From NCBI RefSeq assembly GCF_000820225.1, contig NZ_CDDK01000043.1:1-64000 (forward strand): DNA of 64,000 nucleotides. Reading direction: 5' to 3'. Made by a program: the position numbers and the translations under genes. The notes under the pieces were generated by a model that searched no databases, was not told the DNA's origin, and worked only from the letters and a program-made list of their open reading frames with translations. Source of the DNA: Aeromonas veronii bv. veronii. GTDB lineage: Bacteria > Pseudomonadota > Gammaproteobacteria > Enterobacterales > Aeromonadaceae. Positions 54,941-64,000 of the stretch are shown here, in pieces. Numbering within the stretch: the stretch's first letter is position 1; every line of letters starts with the position of its first letter.

Positions 54941-56368
54941 TTACTTTTTCTTCTTGGCCTTGGCGTTCGGCAGATCGGTGATGGAGCCTTCGAACACTTC
55001 GGCAGCCAGACCCACGGACTCGTGCAGAGTCGGGTGAGCGTGGATGGTCAGCGCGATATCTTCGGCGTCAGCACCCATCTCGATGGCCAGACCGATTTCA
55101 CCCAGCAGTTCACCACCGTTGGTACCGACGATGGCACCACCGATGACGCGGCCGCTCTCCTTGTCGAAGATCAGCTTGGTCATGCCGTCGGAGCAGTCGG
55201 ACGCGATGGCGCGGCCGGAAGCAGCCCACGGGAAGGTGGCGACTTCGAAGTTCAGGCCTTGTTGCTTGGCTTCCTTCTCGGTCAGACCAACCCATGCCAT
55301 CTCTGGCTCGGTGTAGGCGATGGACGGGATCACTTTCGGGTCGAAGTAGTGCTTCTTGCCGGCGATAACTTCGGCGGCAACGTGACCTTCGTGAACACCT
55401 TTGTGTGCCAGCATCGGTTGGCCAACGATGTCACCGATGGCGTGGATGTGCGCCACGTTGGTACGCAGCTGCTTGTCCACCTCGATGAAACCGCGCTCGG
55501 TCACCGCAACGCCTGCCTTCTCGGCATCCAGCATCTTGCCGTTCGGCACACGACCTACGGCAACCAGCACGTTGTCGTAACGAACCGGTTCGGCCGGAGC
55601 GTGCTTGCCTTCATAGGAGACGTACAGGCCGTCTTCGCGAGCTTCAACTGCGGTGACCTTGGTCTCCAGCATGACGTTGAATTTCTTGGCGACGCGCTTG
55701 GTGTAGATCTTGACGATGTCTTTGTCGGCAGCCGGAACCAGCTGGTCGGCAAATTCCACCACGTCGATCTCGGAACCCAGAGAGGAGTAAACGGTACCCA
55801 TCTCCAGACCGATGATGCCGCCACCGATAACCAGCAGTTTGCCGGGAACGGTTTTCAGCTCCAGCGCATCGGTAGAGTCCCATACGCGCGGGTCATCGTG
55901 GGGGATGAACGGCAGCTTCACCGGACGGGAACCGGCCGCGATGATGGCGTTGTCGAAGGTCACGGTAGTCTTGCCGTCTTCCCCGGTCACTTCGAGCGTG
56001 TTCGGGCCGGTAAATTTACCCAAGCCGTTAACAACCTGAACTTTACGCATCTTGGCCATGCCAGCCAAACCGCCGGTCAGCTGGTTGATAACCTTCTCTT
56101 TCCACAGACGAATCTTGTCGATGTCGGTCTGCGGTGCACCGAAGACGATGCCGTGCTCGGCCAGTGCCTTGGCTTCTTCAATCACTTTAGCAACGTGCAG
56201 CAGCGCCTTGGAGGGGATGCAGCCCACGTTCAGGCAGACGCCACCCAGGGTGGAGTAACGCTCGACGATAATAGTATCCAGACCCAGATCGGCTGCACGG
56301 AAAGCAGCGGAATAACCGGCAGGGCCAGCACCCAGTACTACGACCTGGGTTTTGATTTCTTTACTCAT
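54941..56368 (-). CDS. lpd: dihydrolipoyl dehydrogenase (E3)
   Basis: Lpd re-oxidises dihydrolipoamide of pyruvate and 2-oxoglutarate dehydrogenase with NAD+. The 475-residue product is highly similar to E. coli Lpd from memory: FAD-binding GAGPAGYSAAFRAADLG (about 12-28), redox-active disulfide GGVCLNVGCIPSKAL (about 40-54), NAD-binding GGGIIGLEMG (about 181) and the C-terminal catalytic His in HAHPTLHES (about 444). It ends in a lysine-rich tail. ATG 56368 suits AGAGG; the adjacent 56371 is also possible. It is the last gene of the pdhR operon, 145 bases after aceF. Confidence 0.97.
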   Translation of the reverse strand: MSKEIKTQVVVLGAGPAGYSAAFRAADLGLDTIIVERYSTLGGVCLNVGCIPSKALLHVAKVIEEAKALAEHGIVFGAPQTDIDKIRLWKEKVINQLTGGLAGMAKMRKVQVVNGLGKFTGPNTLEVTGEDGKTTVTFDNAIIAAGSRPVKLPFIPHDDPRVWDSTDALELKTVPGKLLVIGGGIIGLEMGTVYSSLGSEIDVVEFADQLVPAADKDIVKIYTKRVAKKFNVMLETKVTAVEAREDGLYVSYEGKHAPAEPVRYDNVLVAVGRVPNGKMLDAEKAGVAVTERGFIEVDKQLRTNVAHIHAIGDIVGQPMLAHKGVHEGHVAAEVIAGKKHYFDPKVIPSIAYTEPEMAWVGLTEKEAKQQGLNFEVATFPWAASGRAIASDCSDGMTKLIFDKESGRVIGGAIVGTNGGELLGEIGLAIEMGADAEDIALTIHAHPTLHESVGLAAEVFEGSITDLPNAKAKKKK

Positions 56369-56516
56369 CATGACCTCTTTGTCGTTCTTATATCCCCGGA
56401 CAGCGCAGTCTTATACCGAAACGGGTGGCTGCAGCCGTGAAAAAAACGGGGCAAGTTTACGATCATGTTAATGAAATGAGAAGTAAAAAGGGCAGGCTCT
56501 GGGCCCGCCCTCTCAC

Positions 56517-58406
56517 TTACAGGACCAGTCGACGAATGTCGGACAGCACGCCGTTCATGGTGGTGATGAAGCGAGCCCCATCGGCACCATCGATCACACG
56601 GTGGTCATAGCTCAGAGCCAGCGGCAGCATCAGGCGCGGCGCAAACTCTTTGCCGTTCCACTTCGGCTTCATCTCGGACTTGGAGACACCGAGGATGGCC
56701 ACTTCCGGCGCGTTGACGATCGGGGTAAAGCTGGTACCGCCGATGCCACCCAGGCTGGAGATGGTGAAGCAACCGCCCTGCATATCGGCAGCGGTCAGCT
56801 TGCCGGCACGGGCCTTCTTGGAGATCTCGGCCAGATCGCGAGACAGCTCCATGATGCCCTTCTTGTTAACATCGCGCACCACGGGCACAACCAGACCGTT
56901 GGGGGTATCAACCGCCACACCGATGTGGATGTACTTCTTCATGATCAGCTTGCTGCCATCTTCGGACAGGGAGCTGCAGAAGCGCGGGTGAGCTTCCAGC
57001 GCCTTGGCGGCGGCTTTCAGGATGAACACCAGCGGGGTGATCTTCACGTCGGCCTTCTGCTTCTCGAGCATCGCATTCTGCTCTTTGCGGAATGCTTCCA
57101 GCTCGGTGGTATCGGCTTCGTCGAACTGGGTGACATGAGGGATCATGACCCAGTTGCGGTGCAGGTTCGGACCGGAGATCTTCTGGATGCGGGTCAGCTC
57201 GACCTCTTCCACATCACCGAACTTGCTGAAGTCTACTTTCGGCCACGGCAGTACGCCCAGACCGTTGCCACCGGCTACGCCGGCAGAGGCAGGAGCGGAC
57301 TCGGCACGCTTGATGGCATCCTTCACGTAGGCTTGCACGTCTTCTTTGACGATGCGGCCCTTGCGACCGGAGGCTTTCACCTTGGCCAGGTTGACGCCGA
57401 ACTCGCGCGCCAGACGGCGTACTGCCGGAGAGGCGTGCACGTAAGCGTCGTTGGCAACGAAATCGGTCGCAGCGGCAGTAGCCTGGGCAACCGGAGCCGG
57501 AGCAGCGGCAACAGGGGCTGCAGCGACCGGAGCGGCAGCTTGAGCAACCGGCGCGGCAGCAGGAGCAGCGCCAGCCACTTCGAATACCATGATCAGGGAA
57601 CCGGTGGAGACCTTGTCACCCGCCTTCACCTTGATCTCTTTGACCACACCGGCGAACGGCGCAGGCACTTCCATGGAGGCCTTGTCACCTTCCACGGCGA
57701 TCAGGGACTGATCGGCTTCAACCTTGTCACCCACCGCAACCATGATCTCGGTGACTTCCACTTCGTCGCCACCGATATCCGGTACGTTGACCTCTTTGGC
57801 AGCAGCGGCAACCGGGGCAGCAGCCACGGGCGCGGCAGCTTGAGCCGGAGCAGCAACGGCAGCAGGCGCAGCGCCAGCCACTTCAAAGACCATCACCAGA
57901 GAACCGGTAGAGACCTTGGCGCCAGCGGCAACCTTGATCTCGACTACGCGGCCTGCGAACGGAGCCGGTACTTCCATGGAGGCCTTGTCACCTTCCACGG
58001 CAATGATGGACTGGTCAGCTTCAACCATGTCGCCCACGGCAACCATGATTTCAGTCACGTCCACTTCGTCGTCACCGATGTCCGGCACGTGCACATCTTT
58101 GCGCACGGCAGCGGCAGGTGCGGCGGCCGGAGCAGCAGCAACCGGTGCAGCCACTTCAGCAGGGGCGGCAGCGCCTTCGGCTTCGAAGATCATGATCTGG
58201 GAACCGGTGGCAACCTTGTCGCCCACCTTGATCAGGATCTCTTTGACGATACCGGCGGACGGGGCCGGTACTTCCATGGAGGCCTTGTCGCCTTCTACCG
58301 CGATGATGGACTGGTCCAGCTCGACCTTGTCACCCACGGCCACCATGATCTCGGTGACTTCAACTTCATCGGCGCCGATATCCGGCACCATAATCTGTTT
58401 GGACAT
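56517..58406 (-). CDS. aceF: dihydrolipoyllysine acetyltransferase (E2), three lipoyl domains
   Basis: AceF is the core of pyruvate dehydrogenase, carrying acetyl groups on swinging lipoyl arms. The 629-residue product has three tandem lipoyl domains (about 2-75, 105-178, 208-281), each with the lipoylated Lys in [13 protein letters not shown], separated by Ala/Pro-rich linkers. Then come the E1/E3-binding domain (about 330-365: [18 protein letters not shown]) and the catalytic domain with the His in [17 protein letters not shown]. Length matches E. coli (630). The three lipoyl-coding segments are near-identical direct repeats. It lies 119 bases after aceE. Confidence 0.97.
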   Translation of the reverse strand: MSKQIMVPDIGADEVEVTEIMVAVGDKVELDQSIIAVEGDKASMEVPAPSAGIVKEILIKVGDKVATGSQIMIFEAEGAAAPAEVAAPVAAAPAAAPAAAVRKDVHVPDIGDDEVDVTEIMVAVGDMVEADQSIIAVEGDKASMEVPAPFAGRVVEIKVAAGAKVSTGSLVMVFEVAGAAPAAVAAPAQAAAPVAAAPVAAAAKEVNVPDIGGDEVEVTEIMVAVGDKVEADQSLIAVEGDKASMEVPAPFAGVVKEIKVKAGDKVSTGSLIMVFEVAGAAPAAAPVAQAAAPVAAAPVAAAPAPVAQATAAATDFVANDAYVHASPAVRRLAREFGVNLAKVKASGRKGRIVKEDVQAYVKDAIKRAESAPASAGVAGGNGLGVLPWPKVDFSKFGDVEEVELTRIQKISGPNLHRNWVMIPHVTQFDEADTTELEAFRKEQNAMLEKQKADVKITPLVFILKAAAKALEAHPRFCSSLSEDGSKLIMKKYIHIGVAVDTPNGLVVPVVRDVNKKGIMELSRDLAEISKKARAGKLTAADMQGGCFTISSLGGIGGTSFTPIVNAPEVAILGVSKSEMKPKWNGKEFAPRLMLPLALSYDHRVIDGADGARFITTMNGVLSDIRRLVL

Positions 58407-58494
58407 TGTGCTTTATCCTCTTGCGTCGATCCGCGTGGCTGGCTGATGCCGCCACGCACATCTCGCGTTAACCGTTTTAAATCCTGGCAGGGTC

Positions 58495-58511
58495 GCGCCG
58501 TATGACGGCGC
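58495..58511 (-). other. hairpin between aceE and aceF
   Basis: GCGCCGT (58495-58501) and ACGGCGC (58505-58511) form a perfect seven-pair stem over loop ATG, 15 bases after the aceE stop. There is no T run, so it is more likely an mRNA-stabilising or processing element than a terminator. Confidence 0.4.
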
Positions 58512-58525
58512 GCCCCTTGATCCAC

Positions 58526-61186
58526 TTACGCGTACAGCGGGTTGACCTTGTCGGCATCGATGCCGTACTTGGCGATGGCGTCGGCCACAACCTGCTTGTC
58601 TACCTCGCCGCGCTTGGCCAGTTCGGTCAGAGCAGCAACCACCACGTAGAACTCGTTCACTTCGAAGTGACGACGCAGGTTGGCACGGCTGTCGGAACGG
58701 CCGTAACCGTCGGTACCCAGCACGCGGTAGTTCTCGGTCGGAACGAAGGCGCGAACCTGATCGGCGAAGGACTTCATGTAGTCGGTCGCAGCGATGGTGG
58801 CTTCGGAACCCAGTACCTGAGCGATGTACGGTACGCGAGCTTCGGCAGTCGGGTGCAGCATGTTCCAGCGATCCGCGTCCTGACCGTCACGAGCCAGCTC
58901 GTTGAAGGAGGTGACGCTGAACACATCGGAACCGATGCCGTACTCGCTGGCCAGGATCTGGGCAGCCTTGCGCACGTGACCCAGGATAGAACCACAACCC
59001 AGCAGCTGAACTTTCGCCTTGGCACCGGCTACGGATTCCAGCTTGTAGATACCCTTGCGGATGCCTTCCTCGGCGCCTTCCGGCATGGCCGGCATGGCAT
59101 AGTTCTCGTTCAGGGTGGTGATGTAGTAGAACACGTTCTCCGGGTTCTCACCGTACATGCGGCGCAGGCCGTCCTGTACGATCACCGCCACTTCATAGGC
59201 GTAGGACGGGTCGTAGGAGATGCAGTTCGGGATGGTGTTCGCCAGGATGTGGCTGTGACCATCTTCGTGCTGCAGACCTTCGCCGTTCAGGGTAGTACGA
59301 CCGGAGGTCGCACCCAGCAGGAAGCCACGGGCTTGCTGGTCACCGGCTGCCCACGCCATGTCGCCGATCCGCTGGAAGCCGAACATGGAGTAGTAGATGT
59401 AGAACGGGATCATCGGGCAATCGTTGGTGCTGTAAGAGGTCGCAGCAGCCAGCCAGGAGGACATGGCGCCCAGCTCGTTGATACCGTCTTGCAGAACCTG
59501 ACCCTGCTTGTCTTCCTTGTAGTAGGAGACGATGTCGCGGTCTTGCGGGGTGTATTGCTGACCGTGCGGGCTGTAGATACCGATCTGGCGGAACAGACCT
59601 TCCATACCAAAGGTACGGGCTTCGTCAGCCAGGATCGGCACGATGCGCTTGCCGATGGACTTGTCTTTCAGCATCACGTTCAGGGAACGCACGAACGCCA
59701 TGGTGGTGGAGATTTCGCGCGCCTGCTCGCCCAGCAGCGGACCGAAGGCATCCAGCGCCGGGATTTCCAGCTTGGTGGTGCTTTCGCGCAGACGGGTCGG
59801 CACATAGCCTTTCAGTGCTGTGCGACGGTCGTGCAGGTATTTGTGCTCGGCAGAACCGGCTTCGATCTTCAGGTAAGGCAGATCGGCCAGCTGCTCGTCG
59901 GCCACCGGCAGGTTGAAGCGGTCACGCAGGTGACGCACGGAGTCCAGCTCCATCTTCTTGACCTGGTGAGCGATGTTCTTGCCTTCGGCCGCTTCACCCA
60001 TGCCGTAACCCTTGATGGTCTTGGCCAGAATAACGGTCGGCTTGCCCTTGGTCTGGGTCGCCTTGTTGAACGCGGCGAACAGTTTGCGAGGATCGTGACC
60101 ACCGCGGTTCAGGGCGAAGATCTCCTCGTCGGTCATGTCTTTGACCAGCGCGGCAGTTTCCGGATAACGGTTGAAGAAGTGCTCGCGGATGTAGCCACCG
60201 TCGCGGGACTTCATGGTCTGGTAGTCACCGTCCACAGTCTCGTTCATCAGCTGGATCAGCTTGCCGGAAGTGTCTTTCTTCAGCAGCTCATCCCACTTGC
60301 GACCCCAGATAACCTTGGTGACATCCCAACCGGCGCCAGCGAACAGGCCTTCCAGCTCGTTGATGACCTTGCCGTTACCGACAACCGGACCATCCAGACG
60401 CTGCAGGTTGCAGTTAACCACAAACACCAGGTTGTCGAGCTTTTCACGCACGGCAACGGTCAGGGCACCCTTGGCTTCCGGCTCGTCCATCTCGCCGTCC
60501 CCCAGGAAGGCGTAAACGGTCTGCTCGGAGCAATCCTTGATGCCACGGTCGGTCAGGTACTTCAGGAAGCGAGCCTGATAGATGGCGGCGATGGGGCCCA
60601 GACCCATGGATACGGTCGGGAACTGCCAGAAGTCCGGCATCAGTTTCGGGTGCGGATAGGAAGGGATACCCTTGCCGTCCACTTCCTGACGGAAGTTGTC
60701 CAGCTGCTCTTCGGTCAGACGACCTTCAGCAAAGGCACGAGCATAGATGCCCGGGGAGATGTGACCCTGGAAGTAAACCAGATCGCCACCATCCTTCTCG
60801 TTGCGAGCACGGAAGAAGTGGTTGAAGCAGACATCATAGATGGTCGCAGAAGAAGCGAAGGAAGACATGTGACCACCCAGGTCCAGGTCTTTCTTGGACG
60901 CGCGCAGCACGATCATCATGGCGTTCCAGCGGATGATGGCACGAATGCGGCGTTCCATCTCCAGGTCACCCGGGTAATCCGGCTCGTCGCTGGACGGGAT
61001 GGTGTTGATGTAATCGCGATTTGCCTTGGCAGCCACGTCCACACCGCTTACGCGGGCTTTCTCGGCCAACTGTTCAAGGATGAACTGAGCGCGTTGCGGA
61101 CCCTCTTCACGCAGCAGGGATTCCAGAGAGGCAAGCCACTCCAGCGTTTCTATCGGGTCCACATCGTTCTTCAGGATATCAGACAT
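58526..61186 (-). CDS. aceE: pyruvate dehydrogenase E1 component
   Basis: AceE decarboxylates pyruvate with thiamine diphosphate and passes the acetyl unit to AceF. The 886-residue homodimeric-type E1 begins DVDPIETLEWLASLESLLRE and has the thiamine-diphosphate motif GDGEMDEPEAKGALTVA (about 228-244, ending in the usual N-region VNCNLQRLDG), plus the family segment ASSATIYDVCFNHFFRAR. Length equals E. coli (887). It follows pdhR by about 80 bases on the same strand. Confidence 0.97.
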   Translation of the reverse strand: MSDILKNDVDPIETLEWLASLESLLREEGPQRAQFILEQLAEKARVSGVDVAAKANRDYINTIPSSDEPDYPGDLEMERRIRAIIRWNAMMIVLRASKKDLDLGGHMSSFASSATIYDVCFNHFFRARNEKDGGDLVYFQGHISPGIYARAFAEGRLTEEQLDNFRQEVDGKGIPSYPHPKLMPDFWQFPTVSMGLGPIAAIYQARFLKYLTDRGIKDCSEQTVYAFLGDGEMDEPEAKGALTVAVREKLDNLVFVVNCNLQRLDGPVVGNGKVINELEGLFAGAGWDVTKVIWGRKWDELLKKDTSGKLIQLMNETVDGDYQTMKSRDGGYIREHFFNRYPETAALVKDMTDEEIFALNRGGHDPRKLFAAFNKATQTKGKPTVILAKTIKGYGMGEAAEGKNIAHQVKKMELDSVRHLRDRFNLPVADEQLADLPYLKIEAGSAEHKYLHDRRTALKGYVPTRLRESTTKLEIPALDAFGPLLGEQAREISTTMAFVRSLNVMLKDKSIGKRIVPILADEARTFGMEGLFRQIGIYSPHGQQYTPQDRDIVSYYKEDKQGQVLQDGINELGAMSSWLAAATSYSTNDCPMIPFYIYYSMFGFQRIGDMAWAAGDQQARGFLLGATSGRTTLNGEGLQHEDGHSHILANTIPNCISYDPSYAYEVAVIVQDGLRRMYGENPENVFYYITTLNENYAMPAMPEGAEEGIRKGIYKLESVAGAKAKVQLLGCGSILGHVRKAAQILASEYGIGSDVFSVTSFNELARDGQDADRWNMLHPTAEARVPYIAQVLGSEATIAATDYMKSFADQVRAFVPTENYRVLGTDGYGRSDSRANLRRHFEVNEFYVVVAALTELAKRGEVDKQVVADAIAKYGIDADKVNPLYA

Positions 61187-61265
61187 GGCTGGTTCCTATG
61201 TTGTTGTGATTGCACGGCATTGCACGGCGAAGGGCGCAAGCATTCGACAATAAAGCCTTGTGGGA

Positions 61266-62030
61266 TTAGTTTTCCTGCTGACGGATCCGACGCATGGATC
61301 GCTGGATCCGGCTGTCTTCCCTCTGCATATCCAACAAGGTGTCCTCGATAAAGGCCAGATGCTCATGACAAGCTGTTCTGGCCCGCTCCGGAGCCCCCGA
61401 AAGAATAGCCTCGATCAGATTCGCGCGATGGCGACGTATCTTGGCTACCACTCCCGGGCGGCGATTCAAAATCTCGTTATTCTGCAGAATGTTCTGTTCG
61501 AGCATCGGGCTCATGGCCCTCAGCAGGTGCAGCAGCACCACGTTGTGGGACGCCTCGGCCACCGCCAGATAGAACTGGGTGACGGCTGCCGATTCGGCCA
61601 CCAGCGAGCCCAGCTGGCCCGCCTCTTCGATGGTGGTTTGCACCTGACGAATACGCTCGAAATCAGACCCGGTTCCCCGCAAGGCCGCGTAGTAGGCACA
61701 GATGCCCTCCAGCGCGTGGCGAAACTCCAGCAGGTCATACTGGGCTTCCGGGTGGGTACTGAGCAGTTCGAACAGAGGATCCGCGATCCCCTTGCTCAGG
61801 GCATTCTGCACATAAGTGCCGCCGCCCTGACGGCGATAAAGCAATCCGCGCGCTTCCAGTCGCTGGATGGCTTCGCGCAAGGAGGGGCGCGATACCTGAA
61901 ACTGGATGGCGAGTTCCCGCTCGGGAGGCAATTTCTGCCCCGGCTGCAGGCTGCCTTCCAGAATCATCTGTTCCAGCTCGGCGACAATGGAGTCGGCCAA
62001 CTTGGGTTGCGTAATCTTGCGATAGGGCAT
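61266..62030 (-). CDS. pdhR: pyruvate-responsive repressor PdhR
   Basis: PdhR represses the pyruvate dehydrogenase operon and is released by pyruvate. The 254-residue product has a GntR winged helix (about 8-75: [31 protein letters not shown], then [19 protein letters not shown]) and an FCD domain at about 90-225. Length equals E. coli PdhR (254). It is the first gene of the pdhR-aceE-aceF-lpd operon, and a perfect PdhR box lies 16 bases before its ATG. Confidence 0.96.
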   Translation of the reverse strand: MPYRKITQPKLADSIVAELEQMILEGSLQPGQKLPPERELAIQFQVSRPSLREAIQRLEARGLLYRRQGGGTYVQNALSKGIADPLFELLSTHPEAQYDLLEFRHALEGICAYYAALRGTGSDFERIRQVQTTIEEAGQLGSLVAESAAVTQFYLAVAEASHNVVLLHLLRAMSPMLEQNILQNNEILNRRPGVVAKIRRHRANLIEAILSGAPERARTACHEHLAFIEDTLLDMQREDSRIQRSMRRIRQQEN

Positions 62031-62045
62031 GAGGCTACTTTGTTA

Positions 62046-62062
62046 AATTGGTATTACCAATT
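62046..62062. promoter_or_regulatory. PdhR operator, proximal
   Basis: AATTGGTATTACCAATT is a perfect 17-bp palindrome and fits the PdhR consensus ATTGGT-N3-ACCAAT exactly. It lies 16 bases upstream of the pdhR start, so bound PdhR would block early transcription of the whole operon. Confidence 0.93.
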
Positions 62063-62185
62063 TTATGGATGGGGCGAAAATTAGCAGAGGCCTTTTGAAA
62101 AGTCCACTCAAAAGATGATCTGAGTCAAGAATCAGCCCCACCACTTAAGAGGTAAAGCAGGGGAAACATGATTTAGCTCATAGAA

Positions 62186-62200
62186 AATGGTCTGACCAAT
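62186..62200. promoter_or_regulatory. second PdhR-like operator, distal
   Basis: AATGGTCTGACCAAT matches ATTGGT-N3-ACCAAT with one mismatch. It lies 140 bases from the proximal box, in the same intergenic region. Confidence 0.6.
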
Positions 62201-62308
62201 ATTCTTGACCGCGCTCACAAATAACATTTGCGCAACCATAGACAAAAATGGCCTGCCAGATAGGCAAGCCATTGATTTTAAAATCCAAACTAAATTTGAA
62301 TATTTACT

Positions 62309-62884
62309 TTAGCTGTTTAGTAATTGCCGGTAGTAATCCCACTGAAAACTGGCTCCGGGATCCGTCTTGCGCCCTGGTGCGATATCGCAATGGCCGACAA
62401 TTTTTTCGTGGGTAATCGCCGGATAGCGCTCTGAGATGGCTCGGGTGAGCCCCGCCAGCGCCCGGTACTGAGCCTCGGTATAGGGGGTTTCGTCAGTCCC
62501 TTCCAGCTCGATGCCAATGGAGAAGTCATTACATGCCTCCCTCCCCTGCCAGCTCGAGACACCTGCATGCCAGGCGCGAGCGCCAAACGGTACATACTGC
62601 ACCAACTCGCCATCACGGCGGATCAGGCAATGAGCCGAAACCCGCAGCTGATGGATACCGGCAAAATAGGGGTGAGCCTCCGGGTCGAGTCGCCCCATAA
62701 AGAGATCGTCGATAAAGGGGCCACCAAACTCCCCCGGCGGCAGACTGATGCCATGTACCACCAGCAGGGAGATATCATCCGGCGAGGCCCGTTCGTTGTG
62801 ATGGGGAGAAGGCACTCGGCGCGCCTGCTGGCACCAGCCAGCGGCATCGATAGAGAAACAAGGTTGCGAAGCGAGTTGAATCAT
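62309..62884 (-). CDS. ampD: 1,6-anhydro-N-acetylmuramyl-L-alanine amidase AmpD
   Basis: AmpD cleaves recycled anhydro-muropeptides in the cytoplasm; loss of it derepresses AmpC-type beta-lactamases. The 191-residue amidase-2 protein has the zinc ligands His in LLVVHGIS (about 44) and, near the end, HCDIAPGRKTDPG with the Asp ligand and catalytic Lys. FGARAWHAGVSSWQGREACNDFSIGIELEG (about 100-129) is the typical core. No signal peptide. It is divergent from the aspartic protease gene and lies 278 bases before pdhR on the same strand. Confidence 0.95.
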   Translation of the reverse strand: MIQLASQPCFSIDAAGWCQQARRVPSPHHNERASPDDISLLVVHGISLPPGEFGGPFIDDLFMGRLDPEAHPYFAGIHQLRVSAHCLIRRDGELVQYVPFGARAWHAGVSSWQGREACNDFSIGIELEGTDETPYTEAQYRALAGLTRAISERYPAITHEKIVGHCDIAPGRKTDPGASFQWDYYRQLLNS

Positions 62885-63014
62885 CGGCTACTCGAGTTGG
62901 CTGATAAATGGCGAGAAAACGAAGAGACCTGATAGGCAACCCGCCACCAACTCACTGAATCAACGGGAAATGGTATGTTAGGCTGAGTCATCTTCCGCTC
63001 GATATGGATAGGGT

Positions 63015-63485
63015 ATGCAGCACACGGCACGCTGGATGTGGTTACTGACCTGGCTCTCTTTGATGGGCCTGCTGACCCTCTATTTTCACTCCCGCAACCA
63101 ACCGAGCGTCACCGCCAGCGGCGAGCTGTTGCTGCGGGCCGACCAGAGCGGCCACTATCGTCTGGAGGGTGCCATCAACGGCCAGCCGGTGCAACTGTTG
63201 CTCGATACCGGCGCCACCCGGATCACCATCCCGCAGCAGGTTGCCGAGCGGCTCGGCCTGACCGCTTATGGCAGCAGCCAGGTCAATACCGCCGCAGGGC
63301 AGATCCGGGTTGGCAACGGCACCATCGAAACGCTGGCGATGGGGCCATTGACCTTGTACGATCTGGCCATCTTTATCAATCCGGCGGCAGACGGTGACGA
63401 AGTGCTGGTTGGCATGAACGCCCTCGGTCGGCTGGAGCTGGTTCAAAAGGAGCGGCAACTGCTGCTCAGACCCTTGCAGGAATAA
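63015..63485 (+). CDS. membrane-anchored retropepsin-like aspartic protease
   Basis: The 156-residue product has one N-terminal membrane helix (about 8-24), then a single clan-AA aspartic-protease domain with the catalytic LLDTGATRITIP (about 58-69) and the second hydrophobic motif VLVGMNALGRLEL (about 130-142). Such proteins act as dimers, probably at the periplasmic side of the inner membrane; substrates are not known. It lies three bases before nadC and is likely co-transcribed with it; the pair is divergent from ampD, a frequent gammaproteobacterial arrangement around ampD-nadC. Confidence 0.85.
   Translation: MQHTARWMWLLTWLSLMGLLTLYFHSRNQPSVTASGELLLRADQSGHYRLEGAINGQPVQLLLDTGATRITIPQQVAERLGLTAYGSSQVNTAAGQIRVGNGTIETLAMGPLTLYDLAIFINPAADGDEVLVGMNALGRLELVQKERQLLLRPLQE

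Positions 63486-64000
<515 letters not shown>

Noticed and set aside
57640..58406. Three near-identical DNA repeats that could suggest a repeat array
   Set aside because: They encode the three lipoyl domains of AceF in frame, as in E. coli, and are not CRISPR or satellite repeats.
56601..58505. 634-codon plus-strand frame with Ser/Gly/Asn repeats
   Set aside because: Antisense to aceF. The repeats mirror the three lipoyl domains and linkers; this is not a repeat protein.
58502..61351. 949-codon open frame on the plus strand
   Set aside because: Antisense to aceE, a certain gene, with shadow-type composition and no ribosome site.

Overview
The window is about 64 kb of chromosomal DNA that looks like Aeromonas, a gammaproteobacterium. 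The basis is inference from gene order and protein character: hslR-hslO-pckA, an argE/argCBFGH divergon, folB/plsY, and pdhR-aceE-aceF-lpd beside ampD and nadC. Coding DNA is GC-rich with strong G/C third positions. There is no phage, insertion sequence, CRISPR array or rRNA operon. Nearly all of it is core genome, with one clearly AT-richer insert at about 18.8-19.9 kb.

Layout. 0-3.1 kb: a YdiK-type membrane protein overlapping an exported NUDIX-PAP2 fusion, then a small membrane protein. 3.3-9.2 kb: heat-shock proteins Hsp15 and Hsp33, PEP carboxykinase, a GntR regulator and an Xaa-Pro aminopeptidase. 9.2-15.4 kb: a YgbA-like protein behind an FNR-like box, a GNAT acetyltransferase, SlyB, AmtB with a sigma-54 promoter and NtrC-like site, a diguanylate cyclase, a small beta-barrel protein and an ExoD-family protein. 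15.4-18.8 kb: an HAAAP-family amino-acid permease, a PAS-GGDEF protein and a small unknown protein. 18.9-19.9 kb: a low-GC pair encoding a secreted Gly-rich protein and an overlapping small membrane protein. This pair is the best candidate here for something undescribed.

19.9-29.9 kb: ppc, then the arginine genes, argE diverging from argCBFGH around tandem ARG-box half-sites. 29.9-33.4 kb: an unknown protein, a ClbS/DfsB-like protein, a probable frameshifted remnant, a nucleoside-recognition-domain membrane protein and four tRNA genes (Phe, Thr, Phe, Asn). 33.4-35.7 kb: plsY diverging from folB-folK, and a YbaK-domain protein. 35.7-42 kb: an efflux locus in which mdtD and a TetR regulator diverge from an RND adaptor-pump operon across a perfect palindrome. 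42-54.8 kb: a COG0523 GTPase, a sugar-lactone oxidase, an EAL phosphodiesterase, aconitase B, a patatin-barrel protein, a chemoreceptor and a GAF-GGDEF cyclase. 54.9-64 kb: the pyruvate dehydrogenase operon read leftwards from pdhR with a perfect PdhR box, then ampD, a retropepsin-like protease and the 5' part of nadC, which runs off the end.

Several genes meet at one metabolic node: PckA, Ppc, PDH (AceE/AceF/Lpd) with PdhR, and AcnB control carbon flow between PEP, pyruvate, acetyl-CoA and the TCA cycle. Four c-di-GMP enzymes (three GGDEF, one EAL) are scattered through the window. Most gene ends carry strong, often bidirectional, intrinsic terminators.
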